A stretch of 64,000 nt of DNA from Liolophura sinensis (GCF_032854445.1 NC_088304.1:21093704-21157703), one strand, 5' to 3'. Numbered from the stretch's first letter, positions 22,623-34,371 are shown. Made by a program: numbers and translations. Notes: generated by a model not told the origin, from the letters alone.

Positions 22623-24990
22623 AAAATGATACTTAACAAGATGTTTAACAATCGAATAACAAACTGAGTCCAATTCATCTTCGCGTGATATTGTCGAAGA
22701 TTTACTACTGAGTGTCAGCAGTAGCTCATCCATATACATGCGTGTTGGATATTTGCAGAGCAGTGATGGGCCTTCTAATAATAATATATTTTAAAACTAT
22801 TTCTTTAAATTCTAAGCAAAATCATGCAGATCATGTGGTGTGAAAACTGCAGAACCTCACTCTCACCCCAGAAGAGCTGGATTCGCTGCTGGGTGCAGAA
22901 ATTAAGGTTGAAAACAATAGTGCTACATTTGAACATCGTAGTTACCAAATCGTATAGACATAAACCAAGATAATCGAAAAAGGAATAAGATTTCGTAAGA
23001 CTTGTGGAATAAAGTTATAACTGCAATTTGGCGATTAAGGTTGGTACTTGTTATATAATGGCATTGGTGGAGGAATTCGGAGTGATCCTCGACGTTCTGC
23101 AAGGTGCCGTCAAACTGTAGTTACTCACGTCTGACATTCGTTTCTCTTTGTGGAAGACATGTTGCCTTCTGTGAACTTTATGTGACACCACACTAAAGAA
23201 CGCAAGTTGTTTGGTCACAATCGGAAGTGGTGGAAATTCAAGGGTGGGATTGAACACGGGCTACTCATGACGGATCTACGACAGTAGGAGTGCTTACCTG
23301 AGATATGGAAATAATCGCAATAAACATCTTAATGCCAAACGCCCGATCCATAGTACACAATACAATAGCCAGTCAGCGGTACATGCACTATGCGCTTATT
23401 CGATACAACTCCCATCAACGTGCTCACTTGCCTGGGTCCAAGATAATAGGCATCTCAGTAGCAAGGACGACGTGTTTGTATACATTACATCACATGATCT
23501 CTAACCTGGCAAAGAAACTGCGGGAAAGTAACTTTTTTGCTAAACGAATATTGTCCAAGACTGTTCCGTCTGCCGATTAGCGCAGACCAAAGCGCGCACA
23601 CATAACACTGGCTGTCTGTCCATATTGATAACTGATATCCGATCCGAACCGGGTCAATGTTCTAAACCTTGGTCGGGCAAGCATTCGTCCCATTTTGCGT
23701 GTATTCGATTAAAGCATTTTCGTTATATCTAAATATTGCTGCAAGGCTCGTTTGTCTGTTTAATTGTATTTACTCTCAGTTTTCTCACGTGTTGTACGTG
23801 TAGATCTCTGTACTGCTGTCGAATATTCCGTTCTTTTCGGACCACTAATATAAGGATTCCAGGAAAGGTGAAGCTGTCTTCGAGTATACATGTGGCCATC
23901 CGAAAACATCCAGTTGTCAGATCCTCCATAATTTTGTTTTAATGACAAAGAAGCACAAAGACGCTGCATACACTGCTGTCTTGTTTTTCAACAGAACTGT
24001 GTGTTTGAGTTTGGCAACGTTATTCCACCTATCGGTGTTTTGCAAGAAGTCTAACGAATTTCAACGTTTATAGCACTATCTGCAATCACCAAAATTAAGC
24101 AAACTCAGTTCTGGAAGCAGCTCTGCGTAGACAAACCACTATGCCGAGAAAAACGTTTAATCCATCAAGCAATTTCATTCAACTCAGTGAAACAAAAAGC
24201 CCAGGCTGTGACCGCGTGGTTAAGGCGTTTTTCTTGTAGTGGCTATGACAAGAAAAGTTTTACTTCAACTCCTGGCTCGCTCCAAAACCTTGTCTCACAT
24301 GTTTATTGTTCTGTATTCCTATCGATGGAAATCCAAATATTCCAAGATAAACTGCGCACAGATCTGCCTCGCCGCTATAGTGCATGTTCACAGTAGTTGG
24401 TTGCCATTCCTCTACCTACTTGATTGAAATCAATGACTTCTATTAAAAGTGATTTTCATGTGTAGACAGGTTGTGTTAAGGCTGTTTCCTCAAAGCTGTA
24501 TTGTAAACTTAAATTGCAAGTGATAGATTTCTTTGTGCCATTTTACTTTATTGCTTTTTCCGTTATTTTCCTGACCTGAAACTAAAGCTTTACTTGTTGT
24601 ATTTATGACGTATAAATCTCTTCACTCCCGCAAGCAAATTGTGGATATGTGTGGGTCGAATGACACAAATGAAATACGAGATGATGTATCGAACTGAACT
24701 AAACATGTTTAACAATTTTTTATTCAGATGGACATGTGAGAAAGGATTTGTGTATGCAGACAATAAAGCAGTGAGAAACAGTGTACATTGTGTTACATGC
24801 ATCATGTTTCCGGCGTGCAATGTTTGCATCTTACACAATGAACTTTCCCTAGTGACATTCCTTGTCCTGTCCCATACCTGGGTGGAAGGCTTGTTTGAAA
24901 GCTGTTAATTTAACGTAAATGCTCAGGGAGTTTGATACCAAGATATGCTTGTGTCGATTTAAGCATGGATTTACACCTTGTAGAGGTGTT
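22623..24990. other. Non-coding interval
   Basis: No gene or recognised repeat. A tRNA-like fragment near 24207-24240 was considered and rejected. Open frames at 23305-23580, 23736-23942 and 24639-24908 have no domain support. Confidence 0.4.
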
Positions 24991-25057
24991 TAAATGGTTT
25001 GTCCATTTGTAAGGTCAGTTTTAATTATAATCTTATTTCAGATCGATCTTTTCTTTT

Positions 25058-25295
25058 TATTTATTTATTTATATGATTGGTGTTTTACGCCGTACACAAG
25101 ATTATTTCACTTGTCAGAGCCCGAGGGCAAACCACGACCATCTGCAGGTTGCTGGTCGGCCTTCCCATTTACAGTCGGAGAGGAAACCAGCAAGAGCTGG
25201 ACTTGAACTCGTAGCGACCGCATTGGTGATAGGCGGCTGGGTCATTATGCTGCGCTAGCGCGCTAACCAACTGAGCCACTGAGCCACAGAGCCCC
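25058..25295 (-). mobile_element. SINE-A, full length
   Basis: Minus-sense. It runs from a (tttatt)n tail and gattggtgttttacgccgta, through aaccacgaccatctgcaggt, ggagaggaaaccagcaagag and tggacttgaactcgtagcga, to the tRNA-like head gcgctaaccaactgagccac. On the minus strand the head gives a good A box (tggctcagttgg) and B box (gagttcaagtcc). Confidence 0.88.
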
Positions 25296-25462
25296 CCTCT
25301 TTTTCTATGGTCATTGAGCATGAAGTCCTCTTCATTTGATGGGGGACCCGTCCTAGACTATTTTTCCTTAAAGCCAATGTGTGAGCAATAGTAAGAAAAG
25401 AAGAGCTGTTATAATAAAGCGCCATGATGGGATGACCGGGTAAACCTAAAATGGCCTAACTA

Positions 25463-25815
25463 CTGAATATCCAATGGCTGTAGCTGTATTTGTTCTTTTG
25501 TATTTGTATTTATTTATTTGATTGGTGTGTTACGCCGTACTCAAGAATGTTTCACTTATACGACGGCGGTCAGCATTATGGTGGGTGGAAACCGGGCAAG
25601 AGCCCTGGAGAAACCCACTACCATTCGCACGTTGTTGACGGATCATCCCACGTTTGGCCGGAGAGGAAGCCAGCATGAACTGGACTTGAACTCACAGCGA
25701 CCACATTGGTGAGAGACTCCTGGGTCAGCGGTAGATGTTTTCGGAAGATACCCATAATTATGGATTTAGGTGGGAATTATTTCTTATTTACCCTACGGCT
25801 GTTTACGAGTAAGGT
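25463..25815 (+). repeat. Dispersed repeat split by a SINE
   Basis: The left part (ctgaatatccaatggctgta at about 25463) and the right part (tacccataattatggattta, then ggtgggaattatttcttatt, taccct, about 25748-25800) are contiguous in the related sequence at 22415-22485. The intervening sequence is mostly a SINE-A copy. Confidence 0.6.
25500..25732 (-). mobile_element. SINE-A, 5'-truncated
   Basis: Minus-sense. The tail is tatttatttatttgattgg, followed by gttacgccgtactcaagaat, cttatacgacggcggtcagc, attatggtgggtggaaaccg, ggagaggaagccagcatgaa and the B-box region cttgaactcacagcgacca. It stops after gagactcctgggtcag, before the A box. Confidence 0.85.
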
Positions 25816-26307
25816 GTTTCTTACTTTGAGCATATCAGCTAAAATTATTTCTTACCTACACACTGACCATGGATATAGGTTGACTTTATTTAATATGTAC
25901 CCAGCAGCTCAGAGTATAACTTTAATCCATTCTTACCATCCCCAGTCTCTACATGAGTACACCGGTAATGACTGCCACATGCATCAGAACTGGTGGATTG
26001 TATCTAAAGATGATGTTAAAATGATTAACACATCAGCATGTTAGGCTCCTAAGTGGATGCAGAGATGTGGTGTTTCCTTACAATTCGATTTTGTTATTTT
26101 AAGATTAAGATGAACCAGATTCAGTTACTTTTGGTTATGAATTAGTGTGTTTCCACTGGCTACTGTAATCAAACACTAATCAAATTCTAATGGAAATGAA
26201 CAAACGGTTCTTACCCAGCTGCACTCAGGTCAGGTAGGATAGCTGCCTGTGTAGTATCACAAAGATTTCCACTACCTGCACGAACTTGTTTCAATATTTA
26301 CTACATG

Positions 26308-26578
26308 AAATTTATTTATTTATTCGACTGGTGTTTTACGCCGCACTCAAGAATACTTCGATTGTACGGCAACGGCCAGCTATAATGGTTAGAGGAAACC
26401 AAGCAAACAACGGGGAACACCATCGACCATCTGCACGTTGCTGGCATACCTTTCTACATACGTCTGGAGAGGAAGCCAGCATACGCCGGACCCGAACTCA
26501 CAGCGACCGCATTGGTGAAAGACTCCATTATCACTGCACTGCACTGGCGTGCCCACCACTTCCGCCGCGGAGGCGCCA
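26308..26578 (-). mobile_element. SINE-A, full length, diverged
   Basis: Minus-sense. It runs from tttatttatttattcgactg and gttttacgccgcactcaaga, through gtacggcaacggccagctat, gaccatctgcacgttgctgg and gagaggaagccagcatacg, to the head region gcccaccacttccgccgcgg. CpG-type changes are frequent. An open frame across it is a by-product, not a gene. Confidence 0.82.
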
Positions 26579-27411
26579 CTACATTAAATACACTGGGCGA
26601 TGTAAATTATTAAAAAACAGTGGCTTGCTTGATATTTCAGCATGATTTGACGAATTGTCATACCAGTTACATAGACTGCGATACGCTCTTTAATCTAAAC
26701 CCTGTTTCTGGTACTTCCATATTTAAATTCCTCGCATCATTTAGTATTTAATTGATATTAAATAACAGTACACGACTATATACATGTATCATAAAGCAAT
26801 AAATTATATGTGCAGATATATACAAAATATCATTTTATATACATGGATTTGTTGTGCTTTTTTTCTTCCTTGTTTCTTTTATTTTTATAAGGGTGAGGTG
26901 TGGGATTGTGAGATAAGAATTATCCGAAATGTCATGGCCTTGATGTCTAACGGCAGCCAATGGCCGAGGAATTAACGGTACCTTCCAATCCTTGGATCCA
27001 TCCACAGCTCAACCAGTTAACTTCCGTACCCCGAGGGATACCTCAGTAAGGGTTCAGACAAAAATTTGTGCATTCCGTCAGATTTTCATTTGACCAGCGC
27101 CACGCCATGGTCCAGGAAGACTCGCAATCATCCCTGAATGCGTCACGCTTAATTAAACTAGTCAGCAGACATGCATGACGTCGGCTGAAAGATAGAGCAT
27201 ATTAACCGATGCTGTTAATGAAAAGCGGAGTATTTTGTCTGATGTTGGGTATTATCATCTTCCTGTCAGCAAGATTAATACTTGCTATAGGCTTCGATAT
27301 CACCTTTGCTATACTGTACACATGAAAGTCTTAAAAAACCGATTGCATTGCGGCCCGCGAACTTCCGCCAGGATCATTTTCAGCCAATCATTGATCGTCC
27401 CGTGCTTTTTA
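26579..27411. other. No feature recognised
   Basis: A/T-rich to 26,900 and more mixed after. No gene or known repeat is supported. Confidence 0.4.
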
Positions 27412-27985
27412 GGAGGCCTCCGTGGCTCAGTTGGTTAGAGGGCTAGCGCAGTGTAATGGCCAAGTCGCCTCTCACCAATGCCGTCGCTGTGAGTTCAAAT
27501 ACAGCTGGCTTCGTCTTGGGCCGTAGATGAGTGAGTGAGTAAGTGCTTGGGGTTTAACGTCGCACTCAACAATTTTTCAGTCATATGGCGACGAAGGAAT
27601 CCTTAGGGTGCATGTACGTGTAATGTGCCTCCTTGTTGCAGGACGGATTTCCACCGCTCTTTTATTTAGTGCTGCTTCACTGAGATGCCTTACCTAAGGC
27701 AAGTAAGCCGCCCCGCCTGAGCCATTATACTGATACGGGTCGACCAGTTGTTGCACTATCCCCTTCATGCTGAACGCCAAGCGAGGAAGCTACAACTTCC
27801 TCTTTTAAAGTTTTAGGTGTGACTCGATCAAGGATTGATCCTGGATCTACCGGTCCCGAAGCGGACGCTCTACCAACTGTGCTGTGCGGGCCGGTGGGCC
27901 GTACATGAGAAGGTGTGACAGCAACCTGCGGATGATGGTGGGTTTCACTAATCACCAATCAAATAAATATATAAACAAATCTCTT
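27412..27985 (+). mobile_element. SINE-A interrupted by SINE-B
   Basis: The head aggcctccgtggctcagttg then gttagagggctagcgcagtg (A box), a B-box region gtgagttcaaatac, and agctggcttcgtctt are followed by a 370-bp insertion. SINE-A resumes at catgagaaggtgtgacagca and acctgcggatgatggtgggt, and ends atcaccaatcaaataaatat. This copy has the best-preserved tRNA-like head in plus orientation. Confidence 0.88.
27526..27895 (-). mobile_element. SINE-B nested in SINE-A, 8-bp target-site duplication
   Basis: Minus-sense element. On the minus strand it begins accggcccgcacagcacagt, tggtagagcgtccgcttcgg (tRNA-like A-box region) and a B-box-like ggatcaatcc. It ends with aatccttaggg-type core sequence, gcgacgttaaaccccaagca and a (ctcact)n tail. 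The direct repeat GGGCCGTA flanks it at 27518-27525 and 27896-27903. The relative order of activity is therefore SINE-A before SINE-B at this locus. Confidence 0.88.
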
Positions 27986-28860
27986 ATTATTTCCTTCTTT
28001 CGAAGCAAGTTCATCTGTGTTCGGATCCGATCTATTTACTTCTCACTACTGCCAAACTCTATGTTGCTTTAAACTCCTGTCAGTGTCAGAGAATAATACA
28101 AATGAAGACATCTTTAACTAAACCAATGTTTCAGCCCAATACAGAGATGAGAAGTTTAAAAACGTTCAACATATATTAAAAATTGATAATGATTATATTA
28201 AAATAGGTAGATACTGACAATTATTTTCGATGGATATTTTGCTTTCAGGTATGTAGACTATTTTATATTCTACATTTTCTAGACACGTATGTACAAAGTT
28301 TTATTCAGTAAAGTATTTGTGTATTTACTATGAAAATAAACCCTTGGCAATTTAAACATATTTATAAAGTGAACAACAGTAACTATAAACATTATAACAT
28401 TGAATAAATTCTAATAATGTACCACAAAATCCAAATTTAAAAAAAGTTATTTACTGTTGATGTATCGTCCGAGAAACTTCGAATCGAAACCCGTTGTTGA
28501 AAAATAATCAATGTCTATTAAATGGAATTAATAACAAATTTGCAGAGGAAATCTCAAAATATCCTAACTTTGTAATGACATTGATGTTAATTGTATGTAT
28601 AGTACAATTACTGAACAGCCATGTTGCTGTTAGGCTGTTTTGATTACTTTCGATGTCGTCATATACTCGTAAAACAGCTGATTTAGGTCAAGGTCAAGGT
28701 CAGTATCAGTCATGGTAAGACTGGAAGATGATACAATAACGACATGCTTGGATGAATTTGATACTGGTGCAGAATTCTGGAAACAAGACGCCAGGGGAAA
28801 TTTCGGCTGTTAACACTTGTGTCAAGTGTCTCTCGTTCACCAGCGCTTGTATAAACTGCT
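27986..28860. other. A/T-rich non-coding interval
   Basis: Very A/T-rich between about 28,080 and 28,600. No gene or recognised repeat family. A short aggtcaaggtcaaggtcag motif near 28686 is too small to classify. Confidence 0.4.
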
Positions 28861-28864
28861 GGAG

Positions 28865-29050
28865 ACTAAATTATTAAAGACGTACAGAAAAGAGAGTAAA
28901 ACCAAAGCAGCCAATACAATGTGGACAAATGTAAGTGGTAAAATACGGCCTCTTGTCAGTTTACCCCAGCTAGGGTTTTATTCTATTTGTTCATGTAAAT
29001 GCTTAAAAAGTAGCAAATTACACGCCCCCTTGCGCCATGGCTTAAGCAGA
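28865..29050 (+). repeat. Dispersed copy of the 143-bp repeat family
   Basis: Contains taaagacgtacagaaaagag, agtaaaaccaaagcagcc, gtgg(t)aaaatacggcctcttg, tcagtttaccccagctaggg, ttttattctatttgttcatg, taaatgc and acgcccccttgcgccatgg. This is the full-length dispersed form, including the flank that the tandem monomer lacks. Confidence 0.7.
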
Positions 29051-29297
29051 AGGGTTAGGTGAAATATACATGCAATGATGTTCACTGCAGTATTTTAGAC
29101 GTCAATGGTCTACTCAAAATGCTGTGTTATCATCACATTTAACATACAATCACGTTAAAACAAAGCCAAAGGACCAGGCCTCGAGGATGCCTACACTAAG
29201 TGTTTGACGCAAAACGCTTTTTTTCCGACATCCGTCCTGGACAAAGCAGACCACAAAAGGTTTTATTTGTTTAAGCATAGTTTTTCTCCCCTTTTCT

Positions 29298-29930
29298 TTA
29301 CATCTTTGCATCTGCACGCCTCGCTTTTTTGGGTGTGTGAAAATATAGGCCCAGGTAAGATGTACCATCTGGGGAGTCTGTCGCCGCCTGTAAATCCTCC
29401 GAAGGTGAGTGAATATCTTTTACAGCCTTTGTAATACATGAATTGCTTAAAGCTAGGAGATCATCATAACACCGTTTAATGGATGACAAAGATCAGGCCT
29501 GGTGAGGATTACTCTTTAATAGTTTCTGCACATTCACACGAGAATAGGTGCATATGTAGGTCGGCCAAATGGGGCCACAATTTGTTTCCATCGGAATTCA
29601 CTTCTGATACATGGTTTCCCCGAATTTCACATAGACCTTATTAATGAGAAATTCAAGCAACTTAATAAACATGGAAACATCCCATAAATGGTAACCCTTG
29701 TATGCACTGTAACTGAAAAAGGCTTGATTACCTCTGGATTTAGTATAGCTGTAATCGGTCGTATTTAACACTGAAAGAGTTAGTGATGAAATTCTATCTA
29801 TTAAATCCGTGTGAAAAATATTAGTATACAGAGTGGTGAAATCCCAAGTAGATGTGTCGTTATACGGTCCATGTATTAGAGCGCCTAGTTCCCCGGTAGG
29901 ACATTTCAAGTGTTTAAGTACTCCCACACA
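29298..29930 (-). pseudogene. Penelope-like reverse transcriptase remnant
   Basis: Minus-strand translation in broken frames gives TWDFTTLYTNI (the RT palm-A region with the catalytic Asp), then Ala/Tyr-rich sequence, a ETMYQK and P-M-E-T-N-C-type stretch (equivalent to the G-x-P-M-G-x-x-x-A-P-x-x-A motif), then CYDDLLALSN in the place of the YxDD active site, and TDSPDGTSYLGLYFH. The order and wording of these motifs fit reverse transcriptases of Penelope-like retroelements. In-frame stops and frameshifts between the segments show it is dead. No GIY-YIG endonuclease is visible in the neighbouring sequence. Confidence 0.65.
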
Positions 29931-30387
29931 GTTGACGCCCGAATTTTTTTTTCAATTGCACAAGAGTGCTTATTCAAAAATTACTGCACTTCTTGTAGAA
30001 CCCTTGTTAAGAGAGTGGATACAAGTTTGGTGTTGCACCTTTTTGGCCCCACTATAAACTAAGCGTTGTTTTATATTTATGCATTTTCGGAATCCTGAAA
30101 AGTTATACTCCTCTGTTTACATACTCCTCTGTTTGAGAAAGGGCTCGGGTTTTTCAGATAGTTCCTCCAGAGTACAGAACGTTATGTCATGCGTTGTTGT
30201 TACGACATTTGTCGTTGTATTATTATGCTCCTCATCAAGAACCTGAAAATAGGATAAGTATTGCTATACCCGGATCTCACAGGGTGTCACAGAAAGTGTA
30301 CTTTTGCAGATGTCTTACTCAATATTTTAAGAGGAAGTGCATAGATGTATAATACTGTGTGGATATAGCGTGCATGTTACTAGTTGT

Positions 30388-31398
30388 TTCATGTAAGTCA
30401 TATTTCTGGCAAAAGTCTGTGTACTTGTCACATCAGTACACGCACTAGATTCATCTAAACACGCAGAGTTGTGCTGTTGTGCCGTCTTTTATTTTGTGTA
30501 TGGTAGGTTTTGACACTTTTAACTGGCCACAGTTTTAGTTTAACCACAACTCTGCTGTGTTTAAAATTCTCTAAAAAGAACAAATTCACATACCGGGTTT
30601 GTGTGGATTTTTTCTCTGCTTGTCTTTCTTTGTGTGCGGATTTATTGTGTGCGTTGACAAACGCATGCTCTTTATGCTTTCAGATTATTAAGTTCCTTTT
30701 CGGGAAGACTTGTGTGGCTCTGAAAAGAGCCGTTTTGGTGCAATGTAGGCGAGGTGCCAGATAGACTTTACATGTTGTCCTCACCGTTGTCCATGTCGGA
30801 GTCTATTTCGTACTGAGCATCTTAGCCAAAGAGTTTGCATCGAATTGATCACGTAAACTTTACTGCAGGCGTATTCGTAGTGAGCATTTCTGAATCCTTC
30901 TCCGGCGGCTATCTTCAGACGAAGGCTATGGCGGAATGATTTGTTTCCTTCTTTGTTGGCACGGTCGTACCGGACTTGTATCGTCCAGGCGATTGTTGAA
31001 AAAGACAATTTGCTCGCATGCCTTTTGTAGGGTCAGCTCTGCTTTCTGCAATTCTGCAAACAACTGGGAGTGTCTAGAATCCATGGCAACGAGTGTAGGA
31101 CGGGAATGGTATCGAGCTTTGCTGCTTGGCATATGAAAGCGTAATGCAAGCTTGTGAGCCAGAAAACAATTTATATGGCAGAACTTCTTAAAGAGTCAGT
31201 TGGAAACTTACTGATGACAAAAGGTGATCAGCGGAATCAATGGTTAGCCGCCATTTTCCTTTAATCCCCCGGCGCCATGCCGTCTCACACGCACACGGGC
31301 ACATTTCAACTTATTATTAAAACAAATTGGCCTTTTTGTACTACATATCTATATAATGAACTCTGAATAAAATGCCAATGATTTAACGTTATGAGACA
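30388..31398 (-). repeat. Inverted, diverged copy of the 1.42-kb array unit (copy A)
   Basis: Whole-unit homology to the array in reverse orientation. On the minus strand it has the CCAAT/A-T-rich distal promoter (about 31330-31390), AAAATGGCGGC (about 31245-31255), TATAAAT, the coding region, the stem-loop and part of the 3' spacer. About 70 bp between the AAGAAGTTCTG block and the TATA box are missing, including the TGACGACGTGG element. It is the most diverged copy seen, so it can serve as an outgroup for the array. It is separated from the next copy by about 600 bp of unrelated DNA. Confidence 0.88.
30768..31084 (-). pseudogene. Frameshifted array-type gene in copy A
   Basis: ATG at 31084 in the usual GCCATGG context and TAA at 30770-30768. 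The length of 317 nt is not a multiple of three. The frame is lost near codon 36, just after LDD, and the original frame is recovered afterwards (RYDRANKEGNKSF is readable). Substitutions relative to the array include K4R, F6S, D11E, F19L, K31N and H32R. The histone-type stem-loop is perfect on the minus strand at 30731-30716. Confidence 0.85.
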
Positions 31399-31995
31399 AG
31401 ACTGAGTAGTTGCATATGGATTCTGTATTCGGCAACGATTAAAAATCGAATGAATTAATGAATTAGTTACTTTTCACCACATAGGTGGAACATTTTTGTG
31501 GCTAGTAATTCTTATTTGTGTCGATGTATAAATATTGCTATAGTTGTGGACTTGAAACTGAATTACTTTAAAGCGGCTTCGGTGGGTACTCTCCGCACAC
31601 GGGAGACGACATTGTTCACACTCACCACGAATGTAATTCTGTGTATTTTAGGATGTAAAGTCATTTTTTTTTTTGCTGCCAGCGTGCCGTTTTTGGTGTA
31701 CAGGTGCATGATTGGTATCAAAATGCTGCAAATTGTCTACGCTTTGGGCAGGTATGTGTTGTACTGATAAAAGTTTGAAAGTCTGGACGACAGTTCACAA
31801 GGAGATAGGTGGTGATGAGGCTGCGAGTGACGTCCCCTTGACTTTGCTCGGCACCCCTCCCAGATGCCGGCATAGAAAAGTCCAGATTTTGAGGGTCAAC
31901 CTATGCCAGGATTTTAATGACATCTTTCTCACAGGCTGGGTCAGGTATGCACCAAAGCTTATTGGTTACGGAATATTTGGGGCTGAGCTACAGCT
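31399..31995. other. Non-array sequence between inverted copies
   Basis: Sequence not related to the array unit. Open frames 31498-31767 and 31712-31999 have no domain or splice support. It marks either an insertion or the original flank of the array. Confidence 0.4.
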
Positions 31996-32223
31996 CTAAA
32001 AGTTAACATTGTCGCGGAGGAAAAATCTGAGTCCTTCTCCGGCGGCTATCTTCAGACGAAGGCTGTAGCGGAATGATTTGTTTCCTTCTTTGTTGGCACG
32101 GTCGTATCGGATTTGGAGATCGTCGAGGTGCTTGTTGAAAAACACAATTTGCTCGCATGCCTTTTGAAAAGTCAGCTCTGCTTTCTGCAAATCTGCAAAC
32201 AACTGGAAGTGTTTGGAATCCAT
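31996..32223 (-). pseudogene. 3'-truncated array-type gene in copy B
   Basis: ATG at 32223. Codons 1-66 match the array consensus (to AAGEGLR); homology then ends at about 32026 and the frame runs into unrelated sequence, stopping at 31996. The acidic tail, the stem-loop and the U7-type site are all missing, so it could not be processed like the intact copies. Confidence 0.85.
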
Positions 32224-32829
32224 GGCAAGAAGTGTAAGACGGCAATTGTATCGAGGTTTGGTGCTTGGCATAAGAAAGCGTAATGCAAGCTTGAGAGCCA
32301 GCAAACAATTTATATGAGGTTTGAGTGACACTTTGCAAGATGTTTAACTCCTCGCCACGTCGTCACTGAGTTAGTCCTGACAGAGCTTCTTAAAGAGTCA
32401 GTTAGAAACATACTGATGACAAAAGGTGATCAGCGGAAACAATGGTTAGCCGCCATTGGCAGGCAAATGGCTTGGAGAAATAAGACAAAATTTCTTTGCA
32501 GATCTTTTAAATTGGCACCTAGATTAAGGCCTATAACGCTTTCTTTGAACGCTGCATATATTATAAGTAGTCTCACAAAACCAAGTATTGAAAATTTCAC
32601 CCACATTGACATGAGTTATATTTCCTGCAAAAGTCTGTGTACTTGTCACATCAATACAAGCAATGGATGCTTCTAAACACTTAGGGATATGCTGTTGAGT
32701 CGTCTTTTGGTTTGTGTACAATGGTTAGCCGCCATTTTTCCTTTAATCCCCCAGCGCCATGCCGTCTCTCGCGCACCCGGACACACTTCACCAAATTATT
32801 TTTAAAAAATTGGCCTTTTTTGTACTACA
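32026..32829 (-). repeat. Rearranged inverted array fragments (copy B)
   Basis: Three minus-sense pieces are joined abnormally. The first (32026-32455) is the coding 5' part through the promoter to the AATGGCGGC element. The second (32456-32719) is the mid-to-early 3' spacer. The third (about 32720-32829) is another YY1-type element and distal promoter. The junctions at about 32455 and 32719 delete known unit segments. At about 32829 the orientation flips to the forward array, with a few bases of shared sequence (ATGCTT) at the switch. Confidence 0.85.
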
Positions 32830-32956
32830 TGCTTCCTACAAATACGCCAGCATTAAAGCTGATGTCATCACCGCACTTTGATGCAAAACTAATTGGACAA
32901 GATGCTCACCTACGAAATAGACTCCGACATGGACAGTAAAAGAGAACAACATTTAA
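32829..32956 (+). pseudogene. c0: 5'-truncated copy at the array edge
   Basis: Only the last third of the coding region is present, starting at about codon 68 immediately after the orientation switch. It has a one-base insertion (gcaaaacta) and changes in the acidic tail (acagtaaaagag). TAA is at 32954. The stem-loop is perfect at 32993-33008. There is no promoter, so it is a 3' remnant. Confidence 0.85.
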
Positions 32957-34046
32957 AGTTCATCTGGCATCTCGCCTACATTCCAACAAAACGGCTCTTT
33001 TCAGAGCCACACAAGTCTTTCCGAAAAGGAACTTTGTAATCTGAAGGCATAGACAGAACACAAACGAACATGTATTTATCAAAGCACAACAATAAAGTCG
33101 CACACGCCAATAAAAATCAAAGAAACAAAACAGAAAAGAAAAATACTTTATTACAGCAGAGTAGTCCAACTGTATGGAAAGCCGCTATGAGAACTTATCT
33201 CGTTTAGTGCATTTAAACACAGCAGAGTTGTGGTTTGTAAAAAAAAACTGCGGCCTATTAAAACTGTGCAAAGCCAAAGTACACAAACTAAAAGACGACT
33301 CAACAGCATATCCCTGCGTGTTTAGAAGTATCCATTGCTTGTATTGATGTGACAAGTACACAGACTTTTGCAGGAAATATAACTCATGTCAATGTGGGTG
33401 AAATTGTCAATATTTGGTTTTGTGAGACTACTTATAAAATATGCAGCCTTGAAATAGCTTTATAGGCCTTAATCTAGGTGCCAATTTAAAAGATCTGCAA
33501 AAAGATTTTTGTCTTATTTCTGCAAGCCATTTGCCTCCCTATAAAGACATTGTTCCTGCCAAATAGATTGCACCGTTGTTTCTATCTGTTATCTGTAGCT
33601 GTTGCATCCATACAGCTGACACACCGATTATTATTTGAAGGCAACAGTTTTGTTTGACCTGAGCAAAATTGAAAATTATAACATTTTGTCAAATCATTGG
33701 TTTTTCATTGAGAGTTCATTGTATAGAAATGTAGTACAAAGAGGCCAATTTATTTTCATAATTAGGTGAAGTGTGTCCGGGTGCGCGAGAGACGGCATGG
33801 CGCTGGGGGATTAAAAGAAAATGGCGGCTAACCATTGTTTCCGCTGATGACCTTTTGTCACCAGTAAATTTCCAACTGACTCTTTAAGAAGTTCTGTCAG
33901 TACTAACTCCGTGACGACGTGGCGAGGAGTTAAACATCTTGCAAAGTGTCACTCAAACCTCATATAAATTGTTTGCTGGCTCTCAAGCTTGCATTACGCT
34001 TTCTTATGCCAAGCAGCAAACCTCGATACAATTGCCGTCTTTTGCC

Positions 34047-34371
34047 ATGGATTCCAAACACTTCCAATTGTTTGCAGATTTGCAGAAAGCAGAGCTGACC
34101 TTTTGAAAGGCATGCGAGCAAATTGTGTTTTTCAACAAGCACCTCGACGATCTCCAAATCCGATACGACCGTGCCAACAAAGAAGGAAACAAATCATTCC
34201 GCTACAGCCTTCGTCTGAAAGATAGCCGCCGGAGAAGGACTCAGAAATGCTTACTACGAATACGCCTGCAATAAAGCTGATGTCATCACCGCACTTCGAT
34301 GCAAACTAATTGGACAAGATGCTCACTACGAAATAGACTCCAACATGGACAGTGAAGAGGACAACATGTAC
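34047..34371 (+). pseudogene. c1: nonsense, frameshifted and stop-loss copy
   Basis: ATG at 34047, after a short deletion of the acacttc leader. Codon 20 is TGA (CAA in the others), a one-base insertion lies in the gtctgaaagatagcc stretch, and the normal TAA is TAC. Three independent disabling changes show it is not under selection for the protein. The stem-loop remains perfect at 34408-34423. Confidence 0.88.

Noticed and set aside
24207-24240. Possible tRNA gene (gaccgcgtggttaaggcgtt)
   Set aside because: It resembles an A box but has no B box, no acceptor-stem pairing and no anticodon arm downstream.
26286-26645. Plus-strand open frame of about 119 codons
   Set aside because: It runs through a minus-sense SINE copy; the reading frame is incidental.
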